Positions 1-7,828 of a stretch of 46,316 nucleotides of DNA are shown here, one piece after another. Numbering within the stretch: the stretch's first letter is position 1; every line of letters starts with the position of its first letter. Position numbers and translations under genes: made by a program. Source of the stretch: Leucobacter sp. 7(1) (lineage in GTDB: Bacteria > Actinomycetota > Actinomycetes > Actinomycetales > Microbacteriaceae); NCBI RefSeq assembly GCF_900163635.1, contig NZ_FUID01000096.1:1-46316 (forward strand). Direction: 5' to 3'. Under the pieces are notes generated by a model that saw only the letters and a program-made list of their open reading frames with translations, searched no databases and was not told where the DNA came from.

Positions 1-2
1 GG

Positions 3-398
3 TATCTCGCCGCACGAGACCAACACTGCCGCACCCCCGGCTGCCGGGTCCCCGTGCACCGCTGCGATATCGATCACACACTCGACGCCGCAACAGGCGG
101 ACCCACCAGGATCGATAACTTGGCACACCTGTGCCGTAGTCATCACGTCATGAAACACCACACCGGATGGACAATCACCCAACACGATGCGGGGGATGTG
201 ACCTGGACCGACCCGACCGGACGAAAGTATCTGGACCGGCCACCGAGCCGGGTGAGGTTCGTACCCGTCATCGAACCACCCGCCGACGGTCGTCCGAGAA
301 GGGGTACACCGTCAGGAGCTCCCGGGCCCGAAACTCTCCCAGCAATGGACACGTCACCGGGAAGCCCTGAAGTCTCGGATGCACCACACCCGTTTTAA
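3..398 (+). CDS. HNH endonuclease, C-terminal part (5' end outside window)
   Basis: The reading frame is already open at the left edge, so only the last ~131 codons are visible. The visible start reads as a zinc-ribbon-like CRTPGC followed by CDIDHT, then N-LAHLCRSHH-MKH. This is the HNH (beta-beta-alpha metal) nuclease core at the end of the DUF222/13E12-repeat proteins that occur in many copies in actinobacteria. The nuclease core is followed by a ~70-residue Pro/Gly/Arg-rich tail of no recognised function. An internal GTG at 54 could be mistaken for a start, but it lies inside the HNH core and would remove the first Cys pair. The cellular role of this family is not settled. Confidence 0.85.
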   Translation, partial: YLAARDQHCRTPGCRVPVHRCDIDHTLDAATGGPTRIDNLAHLCRSHHVMKHHTGWTITQHDAGDVTWTDPTGRKYLDRPPSRVRFVPVIEPPADGRPRRGTPSGAPGPETLPAMDTSPGSPEVSDAPHPF

Positions 399-840
399 TG
401 CGCTTGGGAGCCATTCATCACACGCCGAATGATGGGGCGAACTGGAGGCGAGAATTCGACGCCGCGTCCAAACTCGCCCCCTTCTGCGTACAGGTGATGA
501 ATCCGCTTATCACGATGTGCAATGCCCGGCTACGAAGGTGAGGCGTCGAGCGGCTATGACTACTGAGCGAAGCGTGAACTGAGATGCTGGGACAACTAGA
601 CACGAGGTGTGCCAGATCTCGGCATTTCAGTGGCTCAACAAGTCTGGGCTCCGGCGACGCCATCCCCGCAGCTGCGAGCGATCATGGAAATAGTGAACGC
701 TGCAACTTTGTCTTTGCCTCCAGTTGCCCGGTGAGTCTGCCCACGGTTCTGAGGCTGTCGCAAAATCTGGCCTCTTGCACCGAATCGAATCCGGCTCAAC
801 CAGCGCGGTCAGCATTGCGCCGCCAACCCAATTCAACGAA

Positions 841-1036
841 GATGCAGGGTTCAGCCCTGATGCGGGCTTAGCGCTAGTGCAGGGCCAGCCCTGATGCAGG
901 CTGAGCACTAGCGCAGTGTCCGCCCTGATCCAGGCCTCGCCTTGGTGCTGGCTTAGCCCCGATGCAGGCTCGGCCCTGATGCTGGCCTAGTCCTGATGCT
1001 GGATCAGCCCAAGTGCAGGCTCAGCCCTTATGCAGC
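841..1036. repeat. Degenerate 16-18 bp tandem repeat field
   Basis: Ten or so imperfect copies of a unit close to CCCTGATGCAGGCTCAG follow each other, with single-base length changes and many substitutions. Variants include GATGCTGGCCTAG and AAGTGCAGGCTCAG. Copies differ from each other more than in the other arrays of this window, which suggests an old, decaying minisatellite. No spacer structure is present, so this is not a CRISPR array. Confidence 0.65.
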
Positions 1037-1070
1037 TGAGTCCTCATTCAGGCTCATCCCCGAATCTCGT

Positions 1071-1146
1071 CCAGGTCCAGGTCCAGGTCCAGGTCCAGGT
1101 CCAGGTCCATGCCAGGCCCAGGCCCAGGCCCCAGTACGAGTACGAG
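1071..1146. repeat. Hexanucleotide microsatellite tract
   Basis: Six perfect copies of CCAGGT occupy 1071-1106. After a short interruption there are three perfect copies of CCAGGC (1112-1129), and then TACGAG twice at 1135-1146. All units are six bases long. The tract lies about 185 bases beyond the 3' end of the FAD-oxidase gene, in non-coding sequence. Confidence 0.9.
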
Positions 1147-1330
1147 TAACAGGACCCGCCCCAACCCCGGCCCCAGCATCCCGCTGTCTCTCGAACACTG
1201 TGACGCACCAGCCCCGGCCTGAACGCACCTCTCTTCCGCCCCGTCACCGGCGCTGGCCTCGGTTCCCGGCTGAGCGGCTCCCTCAGTTCCCGGCTCAGCG
1301 GCAGCACCCAGTAGCGGCCGCGGTGCCGCC

Positions 1331-2677
1331 CTAGATCCCGCGGCCTGGGGTGAGGATCCCGCGTGGATCCAGCGCCAACTTGATGGCACGCTGCACATCG
1401 AGCGCGGCCTCATCCAGCTGCCACGGCAACTCGTGCTGCTTCACGGAGCCGATGCCGTGCTCGCCCGAGATTGTCCCGCCGAGGGAGATTGCGAGCTTCG
1501 TGATGTCATCGATGAGCGCGTCGGCCTCGGCGATACCGGCCACGGTGTCGGGGGACTCGACGGTGCAGTGCAGATTCCCGTCTCCCGCGTGTGCGACCGT
1601 GGAAACGCGCTTGCCGTGTCGGGTAGCGAGCTCGGCGACGCCGTGGAATACCTCGGAAAGGGCAGCAACTGGCACGCCGACATCGCAGCTGATCTTGAGG
1701 CCGCGAGCATTGAGAGCGGGGTTTGAGAGTCGCCGCGCCTCGAGCAAAGAGTCGGATTCGGAGATCTCGGTATCGGTCGCCCCCTGCGCCCGACAGATCG
1801 CCGTGATCGTTTCGGCCTTCGCCGCGGAGTCGAGCCCCACCGTCTGCCCAACGAGCATTGCACCGGCCGGCACGGTGAGTCCGCTCGGCTGGAACGACTC
1901 GATGATCTCCACACTGAACGCGTCCATGAGTTCGAGCACCTCAGGCTGTGCCGGACCGTTCACAATTGCGGTCACTGCCGCCCCGGCTTCCTCAAGCGTG
2001 TCGAAGCTCGCGCGGAACGTGCGGGGCGTCCCCGGCGGCACAGGCTTGAGGCGCACCGTGGCTTCGGTGATAACGCCGAGTGTGCCCTCCGACCCCACAA
2101 ACAGGCTCGTGAGGTCGTAGCCGACAACGTTTTTCCGGGTCAGGGCGCCGGTGCGCATCACGCGGCCGTCGGCGAGCACCACCACGAGTGCGGCGATCGA
2201 GTCGCTCGTCACGCCGTGCGCCACGCAGCGCAGCCCGCCCGCGTTGGTCGCGATGTTGCCGCCGACCGTGCAGGTGCGTGCGCTCGCGGGATCAGGCGGG
2301 AAGAATAGCCCCGATTCGCGTGCGAGCGTGTCGAGTTCCGCGGTGATGACCCCCGCCTGAACGGTCGCGGTGCGGTTGGCCGTGTCAAGCTGCAATACCT
2401 CGGTCATATCTGCAAGCGAAATGACCAGACCGCCGGGATAGGCGTTCGCGCCGCCCGCGAGTCCCGTCCCCGCGCCGCGCACACTCACCGGCACGCGATG
2501 CTCGTGCGCCCACGCAAGGGCGGCGGACACGTCCGCGGTGTCGCGGGCGCGCACAACAGCCAGGGGCTGACCCTCTGGTTCGGCCCGCGAACTGTCATGC
2601 GCGTACGGGGCCACGAGCTCCGGATCGCGAATCAGACGCTCGCCGAGGCGGCTTTCGAGATCCTGCAGCTCCACCAT
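1331..2677 (-). CDS. FAD-linked oxidase, GlcD/D-lactate dehydrogenase family
   Basis: This 448-residue protein has the two-domain plan of the glycolate oxidase GlcD / D-2-hydroxyacid dehydrogenase family. The FAD-binding PCMH fold includes VRGAGTGLAGGA (about 66-77), PPDPAS (127-132) and GYDLTSLFVGSEGTLGVI (186-203). The C-terminal cap has HAGDGNLH (363-370) and SGEHGIG (404-410), which carry the metal and substrate histidines of the family. It should oxidise a D-2-hydroxyacid such as D-lactate or glycolate; the exact substrate cannot be read. The start is ATG at 2677, preceded by GAAGGAGACAAC; the longer open frame upstream only reads through the 24-bp repeats. No iron-sulfur GlcF partner is adjacent. 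Confidence 0.92.
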   Translation of the reverse strand: MVELQDLESRLGERLIRDPELVAPYAHDSSRAEPEGQPLAVVRARDTADVSAALAWAHEHRVPVSVRGAGTGLAGGANAYPGGLVISLADMTEVLQLDTANRTATVQAGVITAELDTLARESGLFFPPDPASARTCTVGGNIATNAGGLRCVAHGVTSDSIAALVVVLADGRVMRTGALTRKNVVGYDLTSLFVGSEGTLGVITEATVRLKPVPPGTPRTFRASFDTLEEAGAAVTAIVNGPAQPEVLELMDAFSVEIIESFQPSGLTVPAGAMLVGQTVGLDSAAKAETITAICRAQGATDTEISESDSLLEARRLSNPALNARGLKISCDVGVPVAALSEVFHGVAELATRHGKRVSTVAHAGDGNLHCTVESPDTVAGIAEADALIDDITKLAISLGGTISGEHGIGSVKQHELPWQLDEAALDVQRAIKLALDPRGILTPGRGI

Positions 2678-2786
2678 GTTGTCTCCTTCGTCAACGCCTG
2701 CGGCCGCCGCTCGGCAACCCAACTTCGAGTCTATTGAGGGGCGCGGCGTGTCGCGCAACCGGCGGTTCGCTTGCGCGTCCGATCGG

Positions 2787-2906
2787 CCGGACAGCGCACG
2801 ACACGACACGCCGGACAGCGCACAACACGTCCCGCCGGACAGTGCACGACGCGACCCGCCAGACAGTGCATGACGCGACCCGCCAGACAGTGCACGACAC
2901 GATCGG
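2787..2906. repeat. 24-bp minisatellite, five tandem copies
   Basis: Five contiguous 24-base units run 2787-2810, 2811-2834, 2835-2858, 2859-2882 and 2883-2906, with no indels. Each begins CC(G/A)GACAG, continues with (T/C)GCAC or a variant, and ends GACCCG or a variant. Three units contain the palindrome GTGCAC or a one-base variant. The array fills most of the divergent spacer between the oxidase gene (start 2677) and gluQ (start 2938), ending 31 bases before the gluQ ATG, so it lies where promoters and 5' UTRs are expected. Because 24 is a multiple of three, frames stay open through it on both strands, but these are not credible proteins. Confidence 0.93.
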
Positions 2907-2937
2907 CACGGCGAACCCACCGTGGGAGGATTGCTCT

Positions 2938-3879
2938 ATGCCACAGCACACAGCCGGAGCAGGACGCTACGCTCCGAGCCCCTCCGGGGATCTACACCTC
3001 GGAAATCTCCGCACCGCGCTGCTGGCGTGGCTCTTCGCGCGCACGAGCGGCCGTGAGTTTCTGATGCGGATCGAGGATCTGGATCGCGCGCGCGATGCCG
3101 GATCCGGTGCACGGCAGCTTGAGGACCTCAGGCGGATCGGGATCGACTGGGACGGCGACCCGGTCCTGCAATCTGAGCGGGGTGCGGATCACGCGGCCGC
3201 AATCGCGAAACTGGCGGCTGCGGGTCTTGTATACGAGTGCACCTGCTCGCGGAAAGACATCCTCGCTGCCCCGAGTGCACCCCACGCACCGCCCGGCGCG
3301 TATCCGGGGACCTGCCGCGACCGCAGCGACGCCGAGCGTGAGGTGGCTCGCGCCGCGATTGCACCCCGGCTCCCAGCGCTACGCCTCCGCGCCCCGGAGG
3401 GCTTGCGCTCGCTCGACTTCGCGGATCTCGTGCTGGGGCAAAGCCGGGGCGATATCGATGATTTCGTATTGCAGCGCGGCGACGGGACTGTCGCCTACAA
3501 TCTCGCAGTCGTGGTCGATGACGCCGAGATGGGGGTCGACCAGATCGTGCGCGGCGACGATCTCGCGCCCTCCACCCCGCGTCAGATACTGCTGCAGCGT
3601 CTCCTCGAGCTGCCGACCCCGCCCGCGGTTGAGTACGCACACGTGCCGCTCGTGCTTGGCCCGAGCGGCGCTCGGCTCGCGAAGCGTGACGGGGCGGTCA
3701 CCCTGGCTGAACTGGGGGACCGCGGGGTCACCCCTGACGTTACGCGCGGCTGGATCGCGACTTCGCTCGGGCTTGCTGCCCCCGGAGAGACCGTGCCGGT
3801 ATCCACGCTGCTGAAGCGCTTCAATCCGGCCGAACTCCCGCGGACACCGTGGCGGTGGGATCCGAACGCGACCGATTAG
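2938..3879 (+). CDS. gluQ: Glutamyl-Q tRNA(Asp) synthetase
   Basis: This 313-residue protein is a shortened class I glutamyl-tRNA synthetase paralogue containing only the catalytic half. RYAPSPSGDLHLGN gives the HIGH-type signature at 20-23, and RLAKRDGAVTL is the KMSKS-equivalent loop. CTCSRKDI together with a downstream PGTCR is the usual zinc-binding insertion. The anticodon-binding domain of true GluRS is absent and the length fits the GluQ-RS/YadB family. Members activate glutamate and attach it to queuosine at the wobble position of tRNA(Asp). The start is the ATG at 2938, with GGGAGGA at 2923-2929; the longer frame upstream is the 24-bp repeat. No queuosine synthesis genes are visible in the window. 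Confidence 0.93.
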   Translation: MPQHTAGAGRYAPSPSGDLHLGNLRTALLAWLFARTSGREFLMRIEDLDRARDAGSGARQLEDLRRIGIDWDGDPVLQSERGADHAAAIAKLAAAGLVYECTCSRKDILAAPSAPHAPPGAYPGTCRDRSDAEREVARAAIAPRLPALRLRAPEGLRSLDFADLVLGQSRGDIDDFVLQRGDGTVAYNLAVVVDDAEMGVDQIVRGDDLAPSTPRQILLQRLLELPTPPAVEYAHVPLVLGPSGARLAKRDGAVTLAELGDRGVTPDVTRGWIATSLGLAAPGETVPVSTLLKRFNPAELPRTPWRWDPNATD

Positions 3880-3913
3880 CCACAGCCTCCGGCTGCGGTG
3901 GAGTGTGAAAGCC

Positions 3914-4267
3914 TTAGCGCTTGAGCGCGCGGATGATGCGAGCGAGCGCCCGACCGGTCACCCACACGAAGGGGACCGCAACAACGAGCAACGCAATCAC
4001 GTTGGGCTGGAACCGGGTGACGCCGTCCTGCGTCACATACGCGCCCACCGGAACGGACATGCCGCCGCCGCCTCCGCCGGAGCCCTCACCCTGCGCGGGG
4101 GAATCTTCACCGAGGCCTTCACCCATGCCCTCACCGGCACCGAAACCATAGCTGGTGCAAGCGACCGGGAGGATCGTGGTGCCGTCGACCTCGACGGGTG
4201 CGCCGTATGCGGAGTGCACCCCGACCTGCGTCACGGTGTCTGCGAGCTGCTTCGTGAGAGATGCCAT
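3914..4267 (-). CDS. GerW (YtfJ)-family membrane protein
   Basis: The 117-residue product has the YtfJ/GerW arrangement. An N-terminal alpha/beta part (about 1-45) contains a GAPVEVDGTTILPVA strand pattern, followed by a Gly/Glu-rich linker (44-70), a VPVGAYVTQDGV strand, and one membrane helix (about 90-108) with a short basic tail. In Bacillus the founder is a spore-germination protein, but relatives are common in non-sporulating actinobacteria, where their role is unknown. The gene follows the SGNH hydrolase gene by four bases. A TAGGCT hexamer six bases before the ATG may also give it its own leaderless transcript. Family assignment is by pattern. Confidence 0.75.
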   Translation of the reverse strand: MASLTKQLADTVTQVGVHSAYGAPVEVDGTTILPVACTSYGFGAGEGMGEGLGEDSPAQGEGSGGGGGGMSVPVGAYVTQDGVTRFQPNVIALLVVAVPFVWVTGRALARIIRALKR

Positions 4268-4271
4268 GTCG

Positions 4272-5105
4272 TCAGCCTACCTGCTCGGGCGCATCATCGA
4301 CAGAGCCGTGCCGTGCCGGACGGAGCGACCCCGCCTGCGGTCGTTTGGGCTCGATCCCGTCACCGGATGAGACATGTTTGATGCGCCGGATCACCCAGGG
4401 GACGAGGTGCTCGCGAGCCCACACAACGTCCTCCTTGCGCGCCTCGCGCCAGCTCCGATTGGGGAGCGCCGGGGGGTCGAGCGGGGGGAGCTCGTGCGGC
4501 ACGTTGAGTGCATCAAGCGCGGCGCGCGCAATAGTGTGGTGGCCGAGCGCGTTCAGATGGAGCCGGTCACCAGCCCAGTAGCGGCTGTCCTGGAGTTCAG
4601 CGATCGCCCACTGATCCACCACAACGCAGTCGTACTTCTGAGCGACCTTCCGCACGTTTTCGTTGAAGATCGCGACCTTGCCGCGAATGCTGCGGAATAC
4701 AGGCTGGAACGCGGTGTCGACGCCGGTGAAAACGAGGATCGTCGCGCCAGTCGCGCTCAAGCGGGACACGATCCGCTCAAGCTTCGCCGCGACCTCGTCC
4801 GGGTCGGTGCCGGGGCGGATCACATCGTTGCCACCCGCGCAGACACTGATCAGATCCGGACGCAGATCCTCCGCAGCCGAGAGCTGCTCATCGGTGATCT
4901 GCTGGATCAGTTTGCCGCGCACCGCGAGGTTCGCGTAAGAGAACTCTTCGCTGTGCTCCGCGAGCACCTCGGCGAAGCGATCAGCCCAGCCACGCAACCC
5001 GCCCGGGCTGTCCGCATCCGGGTCACCAACACCCTCGGTGAAAGAATCGCCAATGGCCACGAAGCGTGCCCAGGGAAGCTCGATGCCTGCCCGATCCTCT
5101 GCCAT
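4272..5105 (-). CDS. SGNH/GDSL-family hydrolase
   Basis: The 277-residue protein carries all main SGNH blocks. FVAIGDSFTEG has the nucleophilic Ser21, GGND (91-94) supplies the block III oxyanion Asn, and GDRLHLNALGH gives Asp180 and His183 of the catalytic triad. This is a single-domain ester hydrolase (lipase, esterase or carbohydrate deacetylase); the substrate cannot be predicted. There is no signal peptide, so it is probably cytoplasmic. The ATG at 5105 with CGGAG six bases upstream is chosen over a longer frame that enters the divergent promoter region. The 3' end is four bases from the GerW-family gene, suggesting co-transcription. Confidence 0.9.
   Translation of the reverse strand: MAEDRAGIELPWARFVAIGDSFTEGVGDPDADSPGGLRGWADRFAEVLAEHSEEFSYANLAVRGKLIQQITDEQLSAAEDLRPDLISVCAGGNDVIRPGTDPDEVAAKLERIVSRLSATGATILVFTGVDTAFQPVFRSIRGKVAIFNENVRKVAQKYDCVVVDQWAIAELQDSRYWAGDRLHLNALGHHTIARAALDALNVPHELPPLDPPALPNRSWREARKEDVVWAREHLVPWVIRRIKHVSSGDGIEPKRPQAGSLRPARHGSVDDAPEQVG
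4274..4279 (-). promoter_or_regulatory. Candidate -10 element for the GerW-family gene
   Basis: Read on the minus strand this is TAGGCT, followed by six bases and then the ATG at 4267. This spacing would start the transcript at or next to the start codon (leaderless). The hexamer overlaps the 3' end of the upstream SGNH gene. No clear -35 is seen. Confidence 0.4.
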
Positions 5106-5159
5106 ACGAAACTCCGATTCTCCTTGGGTGCGACGGTCCCGACGCACACACAGTACCGC

Positions 5160-5165
5160 TAGTCT
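5160..5165 (+). promoter_or_regulatory. Candidate -10 element for the helicase gene
   Basis: TAGTCT lies eight bases before the GTG at 5174, matching the leaderless layout seen at several other genes of this window. No good -35 is visible 16-18 bases upstream. Confidence 0.4.
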
Positions 5166-5173
5166 AGGGCGCT

Positions 5174-6985
5174 GTGACAGATTCGGACCCGGGCCTCCAC
5201 CTCCCAGGGACGAGTGCCGCTGAGCATCTGCCTCCGGTGTATCCGGAGCGCGCCGCTCACGGTACCGCCGGCACCTTGCGCGCCTGGCAGGAGGAGGCAA
5301 TCAAGCGCTACCTCGCCGCCGCGCCGCGAGACTTCCTGGCCTCGGCGACCCCGGGTGCCGGTAAGACAACCTTCGCGCTGCGCCTCGCCGCGATCCTGCG
5401 CGCCAACCACACGGTGCGCCAGGTCATCGTGGTCGCCCCCACGGAGCACCTGAAGTCACAGTGGGCGGACGCGGCCACCCGAGCGGGGATCCGACTCAAT
5501 CCCGACTACGCAAACAGCGATGGCCTGGGCTACGGCAACCATTACCACGGGGTCGCGGTGACCTATGCGCAGGTCGCCATGAAGCCCGTGCAACACCGCC
5601 TGCTGACGGAGAACACCGACACGCTCGTGATTCTTGACGAGGTGCATCACGGCGGCGACGCGCTGAGCTGGGGCGACGCAATCCGCGAGGCCTACGGCAC
5701 GGCCACTCGCAGACTCTCGCTGACCGGAACTCCGTTCCGCTCCGACGACGCTCCGATCCCGTTTGTCCAGTACGCGCCGCAGGGTGATGGCTCCAGCATT
5801 TCGCTCACCGACTACGACTACGGGTACGGTCGTGCCCTGGCCGACGGCATCGTTCGCCCCGTCGTCTTCATGGTGTACGCCGGCAAGATGCGCTGGCAGA
5901 CCTCCGCGGGTGAGGAGATGGAGGCGAGCCTCGGCGAGGGCAATACCAAGGACATCACCTCGCAGGCGTGGCGCACCGCGCTCGATCCCGCGGGAGACTG
6001 GATCGCGAAGGTCCTGAAGGCTGCGGATCGCCGCCTCACGGAAGTGCGGGAGGACATTCCGGACGCGGGCGGGCTCGTGATCGCGACCGACCACGCCTCC
6101 GCGAAGTCTTACGCGAAGCAGCTGCGCGAGATCACGGGGGAGCAGGTTGCCCTCATCCTCTCGGACGATACGGGCGCGAGCGAACGGATCGACGAGTTCT
6201 CTCGGGGTGACTCCCGCTGGATGGTCGCCGTGCGCATGGTGTCCGAGGGGGTCGATGTGCCGCGACTTGCCGTGGGCGTGTACGCCACGAGCTCAGCCAC
6301 CCCGCTCTTCTTCGCGCAGGCAATCGGTCGTTTTGTGCGGTCGCGGCGTCGTGGCGAGGTTGCCACGGTATTCATCCCGAACGTGCCGACGCTGATGCAG
6401 CTCGCCGCGGAGCTCGAAAAGGAACGCGGGCACGTCCTCGAAGGCCCCGGCAGCGCCGAGGAGATGTGGGACGCCGAAGCGGCGCTCATGAACGCCGCCG
6501 AAAAAGAAGACAAGGCGTCCTCGGAGCTGCTCGAGGGCGAGGGCTTTGTGTATCAGGCACTCGGCTCTGACGCCCACTTCGATCGTGCAGTGTTCGACGG
6601 GGCCGAGTTTGGCGGCTACGCCGAAGTGGAGAGCGAAGAAGAGCTCGACTTCCTGGGGTTCCCCGGCCTCCTCGAGCCCCAAGAGGTGAAGGCACTTTTG
6701 CAACAGCGCCAGGCCCGTCAGGCAAAGCGCAGCGCCACCAAGCAAGGAATCCTTGAGCACGCGCCGGATCGCGCGGAGGCCCCCGAAGCGCTGCACCGCA
6801 CGCTGGGGGAGCAGCGGAAGTTGCTCTCGAGCCTCGTGGGGATGTACTCCAAGGTCTCGGGGGAGCCGCACAAGGACATCCACACTGAGCTGCGCCGCGT
6901 CTGTGGGGGTCCCGCGGTGCCCCAGGCCTCAGTCACGCAGCTCCAAAAGCGCATCGACCTGCTGCGACGGCGGCTTCGGCCGTAG
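5174..6985 (+). CDS. DEAD/DEAH-box superfamily 2 helicase
   Basis: This 603-residue protein has an SF2 helicase core. ATPGAGKTT (58-66) is Walker A, ILDEVHHGGD (DEVH at 155-158) is Walker B, SLTGTPFRSD is motif III, and QAIGRFVRSRR (from 382) is motif VI with its arginine fingers. The second RecA-like lobe ends near residue 410. The remaining ~190 residues are acidic and then basic, with no nuclease motif seen. It is related to the UvrB/RecG-like restriction-type helicases common in actinobacteria. The role in DNA or RNA repair is not known. Translation starts at GTG 5174, which fits the -10 at 5160. It is divergent from the SGNH gene. Confidence 0.9.
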   Translation: MTDSDPGLHLPGTSAAEHLPPVYPERAAHGTAGTLRAWQEEAIKRYLAAAPRDFLASATPGAGKTTFALRLAAILRANHTVRQVIVVAPTEHLKSQWADAATRAGIRLNPDYANSDGLGYGNHYHGVAVTYAQVAMKPVQHRLLTENTDTLVILDEVHHGGDALSWGDAIREAYGTATRRLSLTGTPFRSDDAPIPFVQYAPQGDGSSISLTDYDYGYGRALADGIVRPVVFMVYAGKMRWQTSAGEEMEASLGEGNTKDITSQAWRTALDPAGDWIAKVLKAADRRLTEVREDIPDAGGLVIATDHASAKSYAKQLREITGEQVALILSDDTGASERIDEFSRGDSRWMVAVRMVSEGVDVPRLAVGVYATSSATPLFFAQAIGRFVRSRRRGEVATVFIPNVPTLMQLAAELEKERGHVLEGPGSAEEMWDAEAALMNAAEKEDKASSELLEGEGFVYQALGSDAHFDRAVFDGAEFGGYAEVESEEELDFLGFPGLLEPQEVKALLQQRQARQAKRSATKQGILEHAPDRAEAPEALHRTLGEQRKLLSSLVGMYSKVSGEPHKDIHTELRRVCGGPAVPQASVTQLQKRIDLLRRRLRP

Positions 6986-6988
6986 GCT
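6983..6988 (+). promoter_or_regulatory. Candidate -10 element for the YbaK-type gene
   Basis: TAGGCT begins on the TAG stop codon of the helicase gene and ends seven bases before the ATG at 6996. If it is used, the deacylase gene has its own leaderless transcript in addition to read-through from the helicase gene. Confidence 0.35.
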
Positions 6989-6995
6989 GGGGCCC

Positions 6996-7550
6996 ATGGC
7001 GAAAAAGAGTGCGGGGTCGACCCCCGCGACCGTCGCACTGCTGCGGCTCGGGATCGCGTACACCGAGCGCAGCTACGCCCACGATGCCGCGGTGACCGAT
7101 TTCGGGGACGAGGCTGTCACCGCGCTGGGAGTGCCCGCGGAGCGGGTATTCAAGACGTTGCTGGCGGAGGTGGACGGCACGCTCGCGGTCGCTGTCGTGC
7201 CCGTGGCGGGAAAACTTGACCTGAAGGCGCTCGCGGTCGCGCTCGGTGGCAAGAAAGCCGTCATGGCGGATCCGACACTCGCCGAGCGGCGCACGGGGTA
7301 CGTCGTGGGCGGGATCAGTCCGTTGGGACAGCGCACCCGACTGCGCACAGTTGTCGATGCGTCCGCGATGGAGCACGAGACTGTGTTGGTCTCGGGCGGT
7401 CGGCGTGGATTGGACATTGAGCTGGCACCGGCCGAGCTGTGTCGAGCGACCTCCGCGATTCTCGCCCCGATCGGCACAAACACGGGGCTTTTCGGGGCAA
7501 CGGGTACCGCGACGCGCGCGAGTTCCCGAACGAATTGGATGGGCGCTTGA
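6996..7550 (+). CDS. ybaK: YbaK/EbsC-type aminoacyl-tRNA deacylase
   Basis: The 184-residue product matches the YbaK/EbsC fold throughout: an N-terminal ATVALLRLGIAYTERSYAHD, the conserved FKTLLAEVDGTLAVAVVPVAGKLDLKALA with its catalytic-region lysine, then YVVGGISPLGQRTRLRTVVD and the final GGRRGLDIELAPAEL. The family hydrolyses mischarged Cys-tRNA(Pro) in trans, removing an error of prolyl-tRNA synthetase. It begins 10 bases after the helicase stop codon; an upstream extension of the frame would overlap the helicase gene by ~230 bases and is rejected. The gene ends 58 bases before tRNA-Leu. Confidence 0.92.
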   Translation: MAKKSAGSTPATVALLRLGIAYTERSYAHDAAVTDFGDEAVTALGVPAERVFKTLLAEVDGTLAVAVVPVAGKLDLKALAVALGGKKAVMADPTLAERRTGYVVGGISPLGQRTRLRTVVDASAMEHETVLVSGGRRGLDIELAPAELCRATSAILAPIGTNTGLFGATGTATRASSRTNWMGA

Positions 7551-7608
7551 GTTCCGTGATAAGTTATTCCCTGTTCGGCCGGTGAGAAATCACAAGCTGA
7601 AAATGTTC

Positions 7609-7693
7609 GCGCGGGTGGCGGAATGGCAGACGCGCTAGCTTGAGGTGCTAGTGCCCGTATTAGGGCGTGGGGGTTCAAGTCCCCCTCCGCGCA
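7609..7693 (+). tRNA. tRNA-Leu (anticodon GAG)
   Basis: An 85-nt sequence folds as a class II tRNA. The acceptor stem pairs GCGCGGG (7609-7615) with TCCGCGC (7686-7692), with one G-U pair, and discriminator A is at 7693. The anticodon stem CTAGC/GCTAG encloses loop TTGAGGT, giving anticodon GAG (reads CUC and CUU). A long variable arm (CCCGTATTAGGG region) and the T-arm GGGGG-TTCAAGT-CCCCC complete it. The 3' CCA is not encoded; the next bases are CGA. Confidence 0.96.
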
Positions 7694-7700
7694 CGAACAG

Positions 7701-7728
7701 AAAACCCCCTTCTTCGGAAGGGGGTTTT
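7701..7728 (+). terminator. Rho-independent terminator after tRNA-Leu
   Basis: A perfect 12-bp stem (AAAACCCCCTTC / GAAGGGGGTTTT) is closed by a TTCG tetraloop and ends in TTTT. It begins seven bases after the tRNA. The A-run opposite the T-run means it could also act on the minus strand, where the SDR gene ends. Confidence 0.9.
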
Positions 7729-7748
7729 CGCGTATCTGGACAGTGAAC

Positions 7749-7828
7749 GTGTTGACGAGCCGCTGTGTTGATGAGCCGCTGTGTTGACGAGCCGCTGTGT
7801 TGACGAGCCGCTGTGTTGACCGGCTACT
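7749..7828. repeat. 16-bp minisatellite, five tandem copies
   Basis: Units of GTGTTGACGAGCCGCT run at 7749, 7765, 7781, 7797 and 7813. The first, third and fourth are identical, the second has one change, and the fifth (7813-7828) is diverged. The fifth unit contains the stop codon of the minus-strand SDR gene (7824-7826). The next 16 bases, inside that gene's coding end, still match the unit at about 11 of 16 positions. This suggests the array grew outward from the 3' end of the SDR gene. Confidence 0.93.

Larger units (their letters stand above)
399..1330. other. Gene-free stretch with tandem repeats
   Basis: About 930 bases lie between the HNH gene and the 3' end of the oxidase gene. No open frame here shows a recognisable domain or a convincing ribosome-binding site. 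The left half (399-840) looks like unstructured spacer. The right half carries a degenerate repeat field (about 841-1036) and adjoining hexanucleotide repeats (1071-1146). Open frames across 996-1334 on both strands exist only because six-base repeats preserve frame. Confidence 0.7.

Noticed and set aside
1028..1413. Several open frames with (GP)n, (DL)n or (TW)n runs
   Set aside because: They are translations of the CCAGGT/CCAGGC microsatellite and exist in several frames at once.
2787..2906. Possible CRISPR array
   Set aside because: The 24-bp copies are directly adjacent with no unique spacers, and no cas genes are present.
7749..7828. Five TTGACG boxes as stacked -35 elements
   Set aside because: The motif is part of the 16-bp repeat and there is no matching set of -10 hexamers or a downstream plus-strand gene.
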